This document shows, in pieces, positions 10,604-18,802 of a stretch of DNA of 64,000 nt. This DNA comes from a bacterium (GTDB lineage: Bacteria > Electryoneota > Electryoneia > Electryoneales > Electryoneaceae). The notes beneath the pieces were generated by a model, which was not told the DNA's origin, made no database searches, and saw only the letters and a program-made list of their open reading frames with translations. The translations under genes were made by a program, and so were the position numbers. Position 1 is the first letter of the stretch. Every line of letters begins with the position of its first letter. Location of the stretch: the NCBI GenBank assembly GCA_020444425.1, contig JAHLLB010000006.1, positions 62,001-126,000 of the forward strand. The letters are read 5' to 3'.

Positions 10604-11078
10604 CGTAACCAAAGATGACGGCGGCAAAGACAGCGCCGATGTTTTCGACGCGGTGTTCCACCGAAATCGAGAGAATTTCTTTCAACTCACGGTCACGGAT
10701 GCGGAAGGCTTCCGCCGCCATGTCACGCACAATCGCCTCGGCGTTATCCGCCGCACCACGCGCGGAATACTCCATGATCACGCCCGGCAGGGTATCGTCC
10801 ACCGGAACAGCGACCGCGACCGCTCCGGCGATCACTTCGCCGGGGAGGGAGGTTGTCATCGACGCATACGCCGTCGGGGTCAACGAACCGTACGGCGGCT
10901 GGAAGCTATCCACCTGTTCACACTTCGGCGGAAGGATGCTTGACAGCTTGACCAGGTTGCAGTCGGCCACACCGGCCTTGCCCAGCGCGGCGTCGAAGGC
11001 GTTCAATGGGGTGTGACCCTCGGATGCGCCCGCCGCAAGAAAAAACTTTGTCGGGGTCGGAATGCTGTTCATGTTCAT
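10593..11078 (-). CDS. pdaD: Pyruvoyl-dependent arginine decarboxylase
   Basis: FFLAAGASEGHTPLNAFDAALGKAGVADCNLVKLSSILPPKCEQV (SS self-cleavage region) ...PGVIMEYSA. Confidence 0.92.
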   Translation of the reverse strand: MNMNSIPTPTKFFLAAGASEGHTPLNAFDAALGKAGVADCNLVKLSSILPPKCEQVDSFQPPYGSLTPTAYASMTTSLPGEVIAGAVAVAVPVDDTLPGVIMEYSARGAADNAEAIVRDMAAEAFRIRDRELKEILSISVEHRVENIGAVFAAVIFGYDED

Positions 11079-11082
11079 TCCC

Positions 11083-11571
11083 TCAGGCCGCGTGAACGCC
11101 GTTAACCATCTGTTCCGGTGCTGGCTTGTGCAACGCGCGTCCGCTCGGATCGGCGAGCAGGCCGCGCTTCATCTCGCTGATGGAGACGTTTCCGGCGCCG
11201 AGGACGGTCTTCAGGTATTCGAAGCCCTTGTACGGGTCGACTTCCTCGCCGCAGGTGAACAGATCGACCGCCGCGTAGCCGTATTCCGGCCACGTGTGGA
11301 TGGCGAGGTGGGATTCGGAGATCACCACCACACCGCTGACGCCATGCGGGCTGAAGTGATGGAACACCTTTTCGACTACGGTCGCACCGCTGATCAGGGC
11401 GGCGTCTTCCATCACGTGGGCAATCCCGTCGACATCGTTGAGGATGTCGGGATTGCAGCTGTAGAACTCGACCATCAATTGACGGCCCAGGGCCTTCGTT
11501 TTCACCTCAGTGTACCTCCCGTTGCCGGCGCGACCGCCGACGGTGTTAATCTCACTGGCCACACGCCCCAA
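11083..11571 (-). CDS. speH: S-adenosylmethionine decarboxylase proenzyme (SpeH class)
   Basis: [28 protein letters not shown] processing/active-site motif. Confidence 0.95.
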   Translation of the reverse strand: MGRVASEINTVGGRAGNGRYTEVKTKALGRQLMVEFYSCNPDILNDVDGIAHVMEDAALISGATVVEKVFHHFSPHGVSGVVVISESHLAIHTWPEYGYAAVDLFTCGEEVDPYKGFEYLKTVLGAGNVSISEMKRGLLADPSGRALHKPAPEQMVNGVHAA

Positions 11572-11593
11572 GGGCGGTGTGGTTGTTCAACAG

Positions 11594-12136
11594 CTAGAAG
11601 TACGGTGGGCTGGTGACCCAGAGAAATTCCACCGGACGTTTGTTTTTGTTTTCGAGCTGCAGCGTGTGCGTGCCCTCGACATAAAATGAATCCCCGGCTT
11701 TCGCCCGGAATTGTTGCGAACTGACAGACAACCGCAACTCGCCCCGGAGGATGTAGCCGAACTGTTCACCGCTGAAAGGCGGCATCTCGGCCGTTTGTCC
11801 CTCTTCGAGCAGAACTTTGACCGGCTCCATGGTGCGGTTCGCCGCGCCGGAGACGAGGCTTTCGAACTTCTCGACGCCTTCTCGCTCCAACAGCACCGAA
11901 TCCTTTGCCTTGAACACGAGCTGTTCCTGCTCCTGGCGGAAGAAATCGGAGATGTGAACATTGAGCGCGTGCAAGATCATCAGCAGGCTGTCGATGGAGA
12001 TTGAGGTCTTGCCCCGTTCCACCTGACTGATGAAGCCCGCGGTCAAGTCAGACCGTTCCGCCAGGTCTTCCTGCGTCATCTCCGCGGCCTTGCGCAGCCG
12101 GCGGATTCGACTTCCAATTTTCGCTAGTTCTTCCAT
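11594..12136 (-). CDS. XRE-family HTH regulator with C-terminal cupin sensor (PuuR-like)
   Basis: RIRRLRKAAEMTQEDLAERSDLTAGFISQVERGKTSISIDSLLMILHAL plus cupin GEQFGYILRGELRLSV...KAGDSFYVEGTHTL. Confidence 0.9.
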   Translation of the reverse strand: MEELAKIGSRIRRLRKAAEMTQEDLAERSDLTAGFISQVERGKTSISIDSLLMILHALNVHISDFFRQEQEQLVFKAKDSVLLEREGVEKFESLVSGAANRTMEPVKVLLEEGQTAEMPPFSGEQFGYILRGELRLSVSSQQFRAKAGDSFYVEGTHTLQLENKNKRPVEFLWVTSPPYF

Positions 12137-12473
12137 GCAGTATACTTAAAAAAGTTCCCTTGTTTACTAACAAGCGGTGAATGTAGCTTGTGACACAAAC
12201 CCTGGCAAGAGGCAAGTGAACTCTGGGAGTTCGCCGATCTTCGGTCATAATCGGAACGATCTAATATTCAACCACTTTCGCTACCGTGATCATAAAGAAA
12301 ATTCTGCAGGATGATGCCGAATTTGTGTCGGTGACGCGTTGGATGCGGGACACGAGTTGACGTTGCTCCGGTTCTGGAGACGGTGTGATTTATTACGGAA
12401 TTGATTGCATTCCTGCCTGTGGTCTGAATATCCTGATTCCGGGGGATGAACCAATTCGCGAGGAGGAGAGGGC

Positions 12474-12962
12474 ATGGCGGACGTGAACCCGATTCCGGAT
12501 GGATTCCACACCATATCGGCGCACATGGTGATCAAGGGCGCGAAGGAAGCGATCGAGTACTATCAGGACCTGTTCAATGCGGAAGTGTTGTTCGAAACGC
12601 TGATGCCGGACGGCGAGACGGTGATGAATGCCGAGATCCGGATCGGTGATTCGGTAATCATGATCGCGGATGAGCTGCCGATGATGAAATACTGGGTTTC
12701 ACCGGCACAGCTGAAAGGGACCACGGTCGGGCTGCATTTGTCCGTCGATAATGTGGATGAGTGGTTCAAACGTGCGGAACAGGGCGATGTGAAGGTGCTG
12801 ATTCCGCCGACGGACATGTTCTGGGGGCACCGCTACTGCCAGTTCATCGACAAGTTCGGGCACGCGTGGTCGATCGCGACCAAGGTCGAGGATGTGAGCG
12901 AGGAGGAGATCAACGAACGTGCGCGGCAGTGGATGGCGGAGATGGCGAAGCAGGACGGATAG
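12474..12962 (+). CDS. VOC-superfamily (glyoxalase/PhnB-like) protein
   Basis: AHMVIKGAKEAIEYYQDLFNAEVLFETLMPDGETVMNAEIRIGDSVIMIADE...WGHRYCQFIDKFGHAWSIATKVEDVS. Confidence 0.88.
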   Translation: MADVNPIPDGFHTISAHMVIKGAKEAIEYYQDLFNAEVLFETLMPDGETVMNAEIRIGDSVIMIADELPMMKYWVSPAQLKGTTVGLHLSVDNVDEWFKRAEQGDVKVLIPPTDMFWGHRYCQFIDKFGHAWSIATKVEDVSEEEINERARQWMAEMAKQDG

Positions 12963-13043
12963 TTACGAATGCGGGGTTAGCTCAGTGGTCCAGCCATTGG
13001 GCGGGGTGGAACCGTTTGTTGTATATCAATGGAGGGCACGTGC

Positions 13044-13167
13044 GTCATGCTGATGCCGCATCGGTTCGCGGCAGAAGCAGGTCCAGCGTAGCGACTGGAT
13101 TGCTCGAAGTCGTATGATTGGGTGAATCGGGTTCTTCCTCACTTCTCTTCGTTCCGTTCGGAATGAC
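13044..13167. repeat. MITE-like intergenic element, copy B
   Basis: GTCATGCTGA...GGGTTCTTCCTCACTTCTCTTCGTTCCGTTCGGAATGAC. Confidence 0.7.
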
Positions 13168-13199
13168 GTGCCGCCAGAGGACGAGTATGCATGGAATTG

Positions 13200-13227
13200 A
13201 AAGCCCTCCCGGATCGGGGAGGGCTTT
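13200..13227. terminator. Hairpin terminator
   Basis: AAAGCCCTCCC-ggatcg-GGGAGGGCTTT followed by GTT; next to the 3' end of the minus-strand GNAT gene. Confidence 0.7.
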
Positions 13228-13264
13228 GTTGTGAGCAACCGGGTTGTGTGTGCCAGTGGAATGC

Positions 13265-14107
13265 TTATCCAGCCAGTTTCTTGCGGAAACAGACCTGGGT
13301 GTAGATGATGTGAAAGCCCAATCGTTCAGCGTTGTGCTGTGACCCGGAGGACTGGCTGGCGTAAATCGTGGCGACTTCGCAGCCGGCCGCCAGTGCGTCG
13401 CTGAAGCGCCGGTTGATCAAGGCGGTCTGGATGCCGCGCCGCCGGAACTGGGGCAGGGTGGAAGCTCCGATCATCAACCCGATCTCGCCGAGCATCGCGA
13501 TCACCGCTCCACCAGCCGGTTCGCCGTTGAAACGGGCGAGATACAGCTTTGCCTCGGGCGAACCACGATAGACTTTCATCTGCTCCGGGGTATTCGTGTC
13601 CGAGTCTTCGGAATCCGCGGCAAAGCCGGCCTCGAAGGTTTCGCACCAGAGTTGGAACAACTTCCTGTCAGCCGGATCGACGATCTCGATGGAAATGCCA
13701 TCTGCCGGCGGGGCGAAGGTTTCGTCCGGGTCAAACGGCCGCAGCAGCGCGTTGGTGAACTCGGATACGGTGTAACCGCGCCGAATCAGCTGGTTCATCA
13801 GGCTGATGTCGGCGAGTGTGTTGAACTCGATGCACGGGTCCAATCCACGACGGCTGAACTCATATTCGAGTGTATCCAGGTCTTCGGCGGTGATTTCCTG
13901 CTTCAGGCCGAGACCGTACGTACGGCTCCAGTACGCCGAGTTGGACGCGAAGTTCATCACCCCGTCCGCAATGGGGACAATCTGCGGTCCGTGTTGCGGG
14001 AACAGGCGTTGGCGTTCTCGTCCGATCGCGTTGAAAAAGTCCAGATGCACGGTGTCGAGATAAGCGACATCGTCCCGCTGCAGCGCGTGAATGCGGAATG
14101 ACGGCAC
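13265..14107 (-). CDS. GNAT-family N-acetyltransferase
   Basis: C-terminal IGASTLPQFRRRGIQTALINRRFSDALAAGCEVATIYASQSSGSQHNAERLGFHIIYTQ. Confidence 0.85.
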   Translation of the reverse strand: MPSFRIHALQRDDVAYLDTVHLDFFNAIGRERQRLFPQHGPQIVPIADGVMNFASNSAYWSRTYGLGLKQEITAEDLDTLEYEFSRRGLDPCIEFNTLADISLMNQLIRRGYTVSEFTNALLRPFDPDETFAPPADGISIEIVDPADRKLFQLWCETFEAGFAADSEDSDTNTPEQMKVYRGSPEAKLYLARFNGEPAGGAVIAMLGEIGLMIGASTLPQFRRRGIQTALINRRFSDALAAGCEVATIYASQSSGSQHNAERLGFHIIYTQVCFRKKLAG

Positions 14108-14144
14108 GGTTGCATTCCTTCCTGGTCAGCTGATCAGCTGACCC

Positions 14145-14750
14145 TTACTTCCGTGTGTAGATCAGCTCCATCACCTTCGTGTCGCCAAGGCCGTAGATGG
14201 GATCGTGCACATCTCCGACGAAGTTGTTTTCGTCAATGATACGCAGCACATACTTAACCGTCTTACCGATTTCGCCGGTCATCGGTTCATCCATTGGCCC
14301 GAAGAAAATGTAGGCGTTGTTCTTCTCGTCGAACACGCCGGCCATGTTTCCGATGGCGGTTGAGGTGTTGCTCAGGCTGCTGCTGGTGTACTGCATCCGG
14401 AAATTGTCGTAGCCGATGAAGCCGATACTGTGATAGGGATTGCCCATGAACTCACCGTCAACGGTTTCCTGGATGAACCGTCCACCCAGCACCCACTCGA
14501 AGGTCGCGGAGCCGGGGTAGTCGGCGGCTTCGGTTCCGGGGCCACCCATGAACATGCGGGCGGTGACATCCCAGTCGCCGATGAAATAGTCGAGGCGTTG
14601 ATGGTGTTCGCCGGGCGACATCATTTCCATGTAATTCTGCATCATCGCCATGTCTTCTTCCGACATCTGCATTTCATCCTGGGCGAAACCGCTGGTTGAC
14701 AGCAGCAGTAAGGCAAACAGGCACAAACCGAGCGTGCGAAACGTCTTCAT
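14145..14750 (-). CDS. DUF1579-family secreted protein
   Basis: Signal peptide; GEHHQRLDYFIGDWDVTARMF...FEWVLGGRFIQETVDGEFMGNPYHSIGFIGYDN. Confidence 0.8.
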   Translation of the reverse strand: MKTFRTLGLCLFALLLLSTSGFAQDEMQMSEEDMAMMQNYMEMMSPGEHHQRLDYFIGDWDVTARMFMGGPGTEAADYPGSATFEWVLGGRFIQETVDGEFMGNPYHSIGFIGYDNFRMQYTSSSLSNTSTAIGNMAGVFDEKNNAYIFFGPMDEPMTGEIGKTVKYVLRIIDENNFVGDVHDPIYGLGDTKVMELIYTRK

Positions 14751-14929
14751 GGGGGACCCCTCTACTGAGTGAACATGTGATCAGGATAGACACGGCAATG
14801 TAGGAGTGGAGCGGTCACCGGACAACCGGAAACCTGAAATTGGTGAGAGGAATTCAGAAGATTCCCGTTTGGAACAGAATGCTGAAGTCGTGAATGAACT
14901 CAATTCTTGAGCAGAATGATGGCCAGAGG

Positions 14930-15050
14930 GTCATTCTGATGGCGCGTCGGTTTGCGCCAGAAGAAGGTCCAGAATTGCACAACTGCCCGCAGGCTTTTAC
15001 GATCTCGGAGCTGGATCTTCCTCACTACTCTTCGTTCCGTTCGGAATGAC
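14930..15050. repeat. MITE-like intergenic element, copy C
   Basis: GTCATTCTGATGGCGC...CTGGATCTTCCTCACTACTCTTCGTTCCGTTCGGAATGAC. Confidence 0.75.
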
Positions 15051-15100
15051 GTGCTGCTTGTTCTGCGGGTTTAAGAATGACCGGTAACACAGCGAAACAA

Positions 15101-15186
15101 GTGCCCGTGTCCACTTGCGGACGCGGATTCGATCCAAGCAGGAAACGGATGGACTATCCCTGCTGGCAGAGCCATCAGGGGCATAT
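15101..15186. repeat. Two-module palindromic intergenic repeat
   Basis: GTGCCCGTGTCCACTTGCGGACGCGG + CGGATGGACTATCCCTGCTGGCAGAGCCATCAGGGGCAT; same modules at 39734..39807. Confidence 0.6.
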
Positions 15187-15231
15187 GAGACTCACGTATC
15201 ACGGGTTATAATCAAGATAAACGTCAGGGAC

Positions 15232-16518
15232 TCACTTCACCTTGATGTCGAGCCACAACAGGCGGTGGTCGGAAGCGGTTTCAGCCAGCGCCGCGCCGTC
15301 CGGGTCAACGGTTGAATCTGGCCAGAACACGCCGCCGTCCACGATTTCGAGATCGGTGCTGGGCAGCAAATGGTCAATGCGCATGCCGTGATCGCCGAAG
15401 CCGGTGGTATTGCGTTCGAAATGGTTGGGCGGTCCGGCGGGACGTCCACGCAATGCACCCTGACTGGTGAGGATGTCGCCGCAATCATGGATGCGTGAGT
15501 GCAGCAGAAGTTGGTCGATGGCGCGTTGACCGGTGCTGAGGGTGTCGCCGGTTGGTCCGGCGTTGAGGTCGCCCGCGAGGACGAAGCTGGCATTTTCCGG
15601 CAATCCGCCACGAACACCGTTATCATCTACCAGCACGTTATCGTTGTCGAGATAATGCACCCACATGCGGAGTTCGTCGTAGTTGCGACGGCCATTGCGG
15701 TCCTCCGGGCCGTCAAACACCGGCGGGGTGGGGTGGGAGACGAGCAGGTGGATCGGTTCGCCGGCGGTCAGCAGTGGAATGTCCCAGTGCGACTTGCTAG
15801 AGAGGCGAAATTGTTGGATTTCCGGGATGGTGTACCATCTCGACGGGATCACGTGGTCCGGCAAATCGCGCCACAGAAAGTGCTGGAAGGTGCGGACCTG
15901 CGCCGTGTCCAGCGGCAGGTTCGAGAGGACAGCCATCGAGTACTGTCCGGGGTATTCGCCGTAGCCGTAGCAGTCGCCACCGTACTGACGGGTGTGACGG
16001 TCGGCTTCAGTGGCGACGTGGCCGTCATTGTCAAAATCTTCGCCCGCGAGGATGCCGGTGTTACACGGTGCGGCGAAGACATGGGCAAACGTGTATGCGT
16101 CTTCGCCCTGATCCAGGTAGCGTTCGATGAACTGCCGTGCGGTCAGGATCCGGTCTTCGCCGTTATCGAGCGCGTCGTAATCGTGATCGATCTCCTGCAA
16201 TACGAGTACGTCCGGCCGGATGCGCTGGATGATGTCCGCCGCCGCGACGAGCTGTTCATTTTGCCCGACGCCGTGGTCGTCCACCTCGTCCAGCTTGTCG
16301 GTCGACAACTCCCAGACGTTGTACAACGCGACGCGAACCGTTTCACGGGCTGGTTGCTCCGGAGTTGAGGAACAAGCGCTCAGCAAAACGAGCAGGGACA
16401 GCAGGGCCGGAACGGCAAAGGTACGCCAGGAAGCAGGGGACAGCATGGGATCGCTCACGGTCTGTGAAACCATCGACGGGGCGGGTGCAGATTCGCCGGT
16501 GACAATGTACGTGATCAA
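15232..16518 (-). CDS. Endonuclease/exonuclease/phosphatase-family lipoprotein
   Basis: Lipobox LLSACSS; RVALYNVWELS...VLVLQEIDHD...LAGDLNAGPTGDT...GDHGMRIDHLLPS...ASDHRLLWLDI. Confidence 0.85.
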   Translation of the reverse strand: MITYIVTGESAPAPSMVSQTVSDPMLSPASWRTFAVPALLSLLVLLSACSSTPEQPARETVRVALYNVWELSTDKLDEVDDHGVGQNEQLVAAADIIQRIRPDVLVLQEIDHDYDALDNGEDRILTARQFIERYLDQGEDAYTFAHVFAAPCNTGILAGEDFDNDGHVATEADRHTRQYGGDCYGYGEYPGQYSMAVLSNLPLDTAQVRTFQHFLWRDLPDHVIPSRWYTIPEIQQFRLSSKSHWDIPLLTAGEPIHLLVSHPTPPVFDGPEDRNGRRNYDELRMWVHYLDNDNVLVDDNGVRGGLPENASFVLAGDLNAGPTGDTLSTGQRAIDQLLLHSRIHDCGDILTSQGALRGRPAGPPNHFERNTTGFGDHGMRIDHLLPSTDLEIVDGGVFWPDSTVDPDGAALAETASDHRLLWLDIKVK

Positions 16519-16536
16519 GGATGAGGGATAAAGCAG

Positions 16537-16562
16537 AAAACCCGCACCGAAGTGCGGGTTTT
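16537..16562. terminator. Hairpin terminator downstream of tRNA-Glu
   Basis: AAAACCCGCAC-cgaa-GTGCGGGTTTT, perfect stem. Confidence 0.75.
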
Positions 16563-16568
16563 CCTACG

Positions 16569-16640
16569 TAGCGCGTACGGGACTCGAACCCGTGTTACCG
16601 GCGTGAGAGGCCGGCGTCCTAACCGCTGAACGAACGCGCC
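16569..16640 (-). tRNA. tRNA-Glu (anticodon CTC)
   Basis: Reverse complement GGCGCGTTCGTTCAGCGGTTAGGACGCCGGCCTCTCACGCCGGTAACACGGGTTCGAGTCCCGTACGCGCTA; cloverleaf folds, loop CTCTCA gives CTC. Confidence 0.96.
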
Positions 16641-16727
16641 ATTTTTTTGAACGGCCCACAAAGTAACTCGCGCATCCGGATCACGCAAGGGGTGCCGAAA
16701 GGGCGGAGCCACGGTTAAGGGGAACGG

Positions 16728-17693
16728 TCAATTGGACGAAGATTTCTGCTCTTCCCGCGCGACACGGTCGGCGAGCGTGATCACCGCATCGACATAATCC
16801 TCGCTGTGGTTGTAATGCCATACCGCTTTACGCCGGCGCTTGTCGTTTTCCGCGTCAAAACGGTGGATCGCGAGGTAGTTGGCGACGGAGGCGATGGCAT
16901 CGCTGAGATTGTCGAGGTCGATGTGGTCGTCACCGTCCCCGTCCTTGGCGTAGGCCATGAATGACGATGGCAGGAATTGCGGAATGCCGTACGCGCCCGC
17001 CCACGATCCGCGCTCGTCGAGCGGGTCCATCTGACCCTTTTGCTGGAGTTCGATCAAGGTCTTCAGCTCCCGGTACGCCCAGTTCGCCTTGGAGGAACGC
17101 CGCCGGTTGGCGGTGTTGATCGCGGAATCGTGTTCCTCGGCGGGGAGGTCGTGCAGAATCCGGTCCCAGAAGTTCGGGGCGTGCGTTTCCAGTGACTCGC
17201 TGTTCAGCAGACTCAGGGTGGCGAAGACGTTGAACAGCGGATACGGTCCCTTGTTCGACCCGAAGTCGCTCTCGATTTTGAGGATCGCTGCCACCACTTC
17301 GGCGTTGACCGGTGAAGAGGCGAGTACCGAGTCGAAGGTCGCCCGGTTCGCGACGAGGAAGCGGTAGGTATCCTGCACGGACGCATCACCCTTGAACCGT
17401 TCATAGGCGCCGGTTGCGTCCGGTTGCTTGATGTTGACCTTGAGCAGTTGCGGCAGCAGCTCGGCACGGGGATCGTCGAACATGCGATAGACCAGCGTCG
17501 GATCAATCCCGTCGTCGATGAGACGGTTGGTGAGCTCGTCAAAGGCGGACGGCGGTTCGACGATGGAGTCATCTGCCTGCACGGAAGCCACGGTGACAAG
17601 GGCGAGGAGCACGGCTGCCAGGGCAGAGAGTGTCCGACGCCCGGCACGTCTGCCGGTACGGCAATCATGTATGGATAGGGTCATGAGGGGCAA
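16728..17693 (-). CDS. Lytic murein transglycosylase, MltB-like
   Basis: KIESDFGSNKGPYPLFNVFATLSLLN...RGSWAGAYGIPQFLPSSFMAYAKDGDGDDHIDLDNLSDAIASVANYL. Confidence 0.9.
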   Translation of the reverse strand: MPLMTLSIHDCRTGRRAGRRTLSALAAVLLALVTVASVQADDSIVEPPSAFDELTNRLIDDGIDPTLVYRMFDDPRAELLPQLLKVNIKQPDATGAYERFKGDASVQDTYRFLVANRATFDSVLASSPVNAEVVAAILKIESDFGSNKGPYPLFNVFATLSLLNSESLETHAPNFWDRILHDLPAEEHDSAINTANRRRSSKANWAYRELKTLIELQQKGQMDPLDERGSWAGAYGIPQFLPSSFMAYAKDGDGDDHIDLDNLSDAIASVANYLAIHRFDAENDKRRRKAVWHYNHSEDYVDAVITLADRVAREEQKSSSN

Positions 17694-17701
17694 ATCCGGT
17701 T

Positions 17702-18703
17702 TCAGCTCGTTGTGGAATCTGGTTCAGGCGTTCTCCGGTACAGCATTTCGATGAGGAACATGACTGCCCGCAGGACGATCTGGAACGCCTTCCGTCCTGA
17801 AATTGTGCGCGGAGTGGGCACTTTCGCAACCCCATGGACGATGAGATTGCGGTAATCGGTGAGCTCGGCGAGGAGTTGCTCGAAATTGGCGGGCCAATCT
17901 CCCAGCCGTTCCTCGAGAAACATCAGCTTGGCGCGTTTTTCGTTCATGCCACGTTTGCGTCCGCGCTTGCGGATCATGGAGAAATCGACTCCGACACGGT
18001 GAAGCATAGCATCATAGTAGAAGTCGAGTGCCATGGTCAGCATCACGATGGCGGCGAGGTCTTCCTCCTGGCGCACGAGGCTGGCACCATTCTGCAGGTA
18101 CTGCAACCACAGCGGTTTTTCCCAATCACCGGTTTCGCCAAGCGCCATCCAGTGAATTTCCGACGGTTCGGCGGGACGGTGTTTCTCCAGGATGCGGCTG
18201 AAGAGAATGAAGTTCTCTTCGCTGGTTGATAATGGTAGCAGCACCTGGTTGTTCGCGATCCACTGGCGGGCGGAGCGGTTGCCTTCAACGATGAAAAACA
18301 CTTCCGGGGGACGTCGGTAGCGCACTCCGAAATCGACGATCAGCAAATCGTTGGGGGCAGAGAGCACGCGACCGTTGGTGGAAAATCCGGGAACGAGTGG
18401 GATCGCATGCACCGAGTCAATGAACAGCTCTGGGTACTCGCGGTAGTAGAGCAGGTAGCCGTCAACATAGGGAAAGCGTGTGTCGCATTGCGGGCAGGCG
18501 GTTTCCGCTTCCAGCCCTTCGCAATTATGCTCGAAATCGTGAAAACACTTCGGACAGCGGATGGTGCGAATCGGGAGCATGGTGACGGGTTGTGGGGCAG
18601 AATCCGCCGTTGGCGTGTGCTCGACGATCTCATCCATCGCCGGACGGCCCTGTTGGATCGGTATCTGACGTGAAGCGTTCTTCGGTGGCATGCTGTCATC
18701 CAA
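17702..18703 (-). CDS. Hypothetical protein: N-terminal zinc ribbon plus C-terminal HEPN-like helical domain
   Basis: IRCPKCFHDFEHNCEGLEAETACPQCDTRFPY (two CxxC) and LTDYRNLIVHGVAK (Rx4H). Confidence 0.55.
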   Translation of the reverse strand: MDDSMPPKNASRQIPIQQGRPAMDEIVEHTPTADSAPQPVTMLPIRTIRCPKCFHDFEHNCEGLEAETACPQCDTRFPYVDGYLLYYREYPELFIDSVHAIPLVPGFSTNGRVLSAPNDLLIVDFGVRYRRPPEVFFIVEGNRSARQWIANNQVLLPLSTSEENFILFSRILEKHRPAEPSEIHWMALGETGDWEKPLWLQYLQNGASLVRQEEDLAAIVMLTMALDFYYDAMLHRVGVDFSMIRKRGRKRGMNEKRAKLMFLEERLGDWPANFEQLLAELTDYRNLIVHGVAKVPTPRTISGRKAFQIVLRAVMFLIEMLYRRTPEPDSTTS

Positions 18704-18802
18704 CAGTCAGGGGAGCGTTGTCATTGAATGATGGGATAGTGTCCCGCGTCCACAAGAAGATACATGCGTAAGGGTGGAGTGTGAACCCGGGACTCCGCAA
18801 AA

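Noticed and set aside
12971-13040. Full tRNA gene
   Set aside because: Only the acceptor 5' strand and D-arm-like part are present; no anticodon arm, T-arm or matching 3' acceptor strand.
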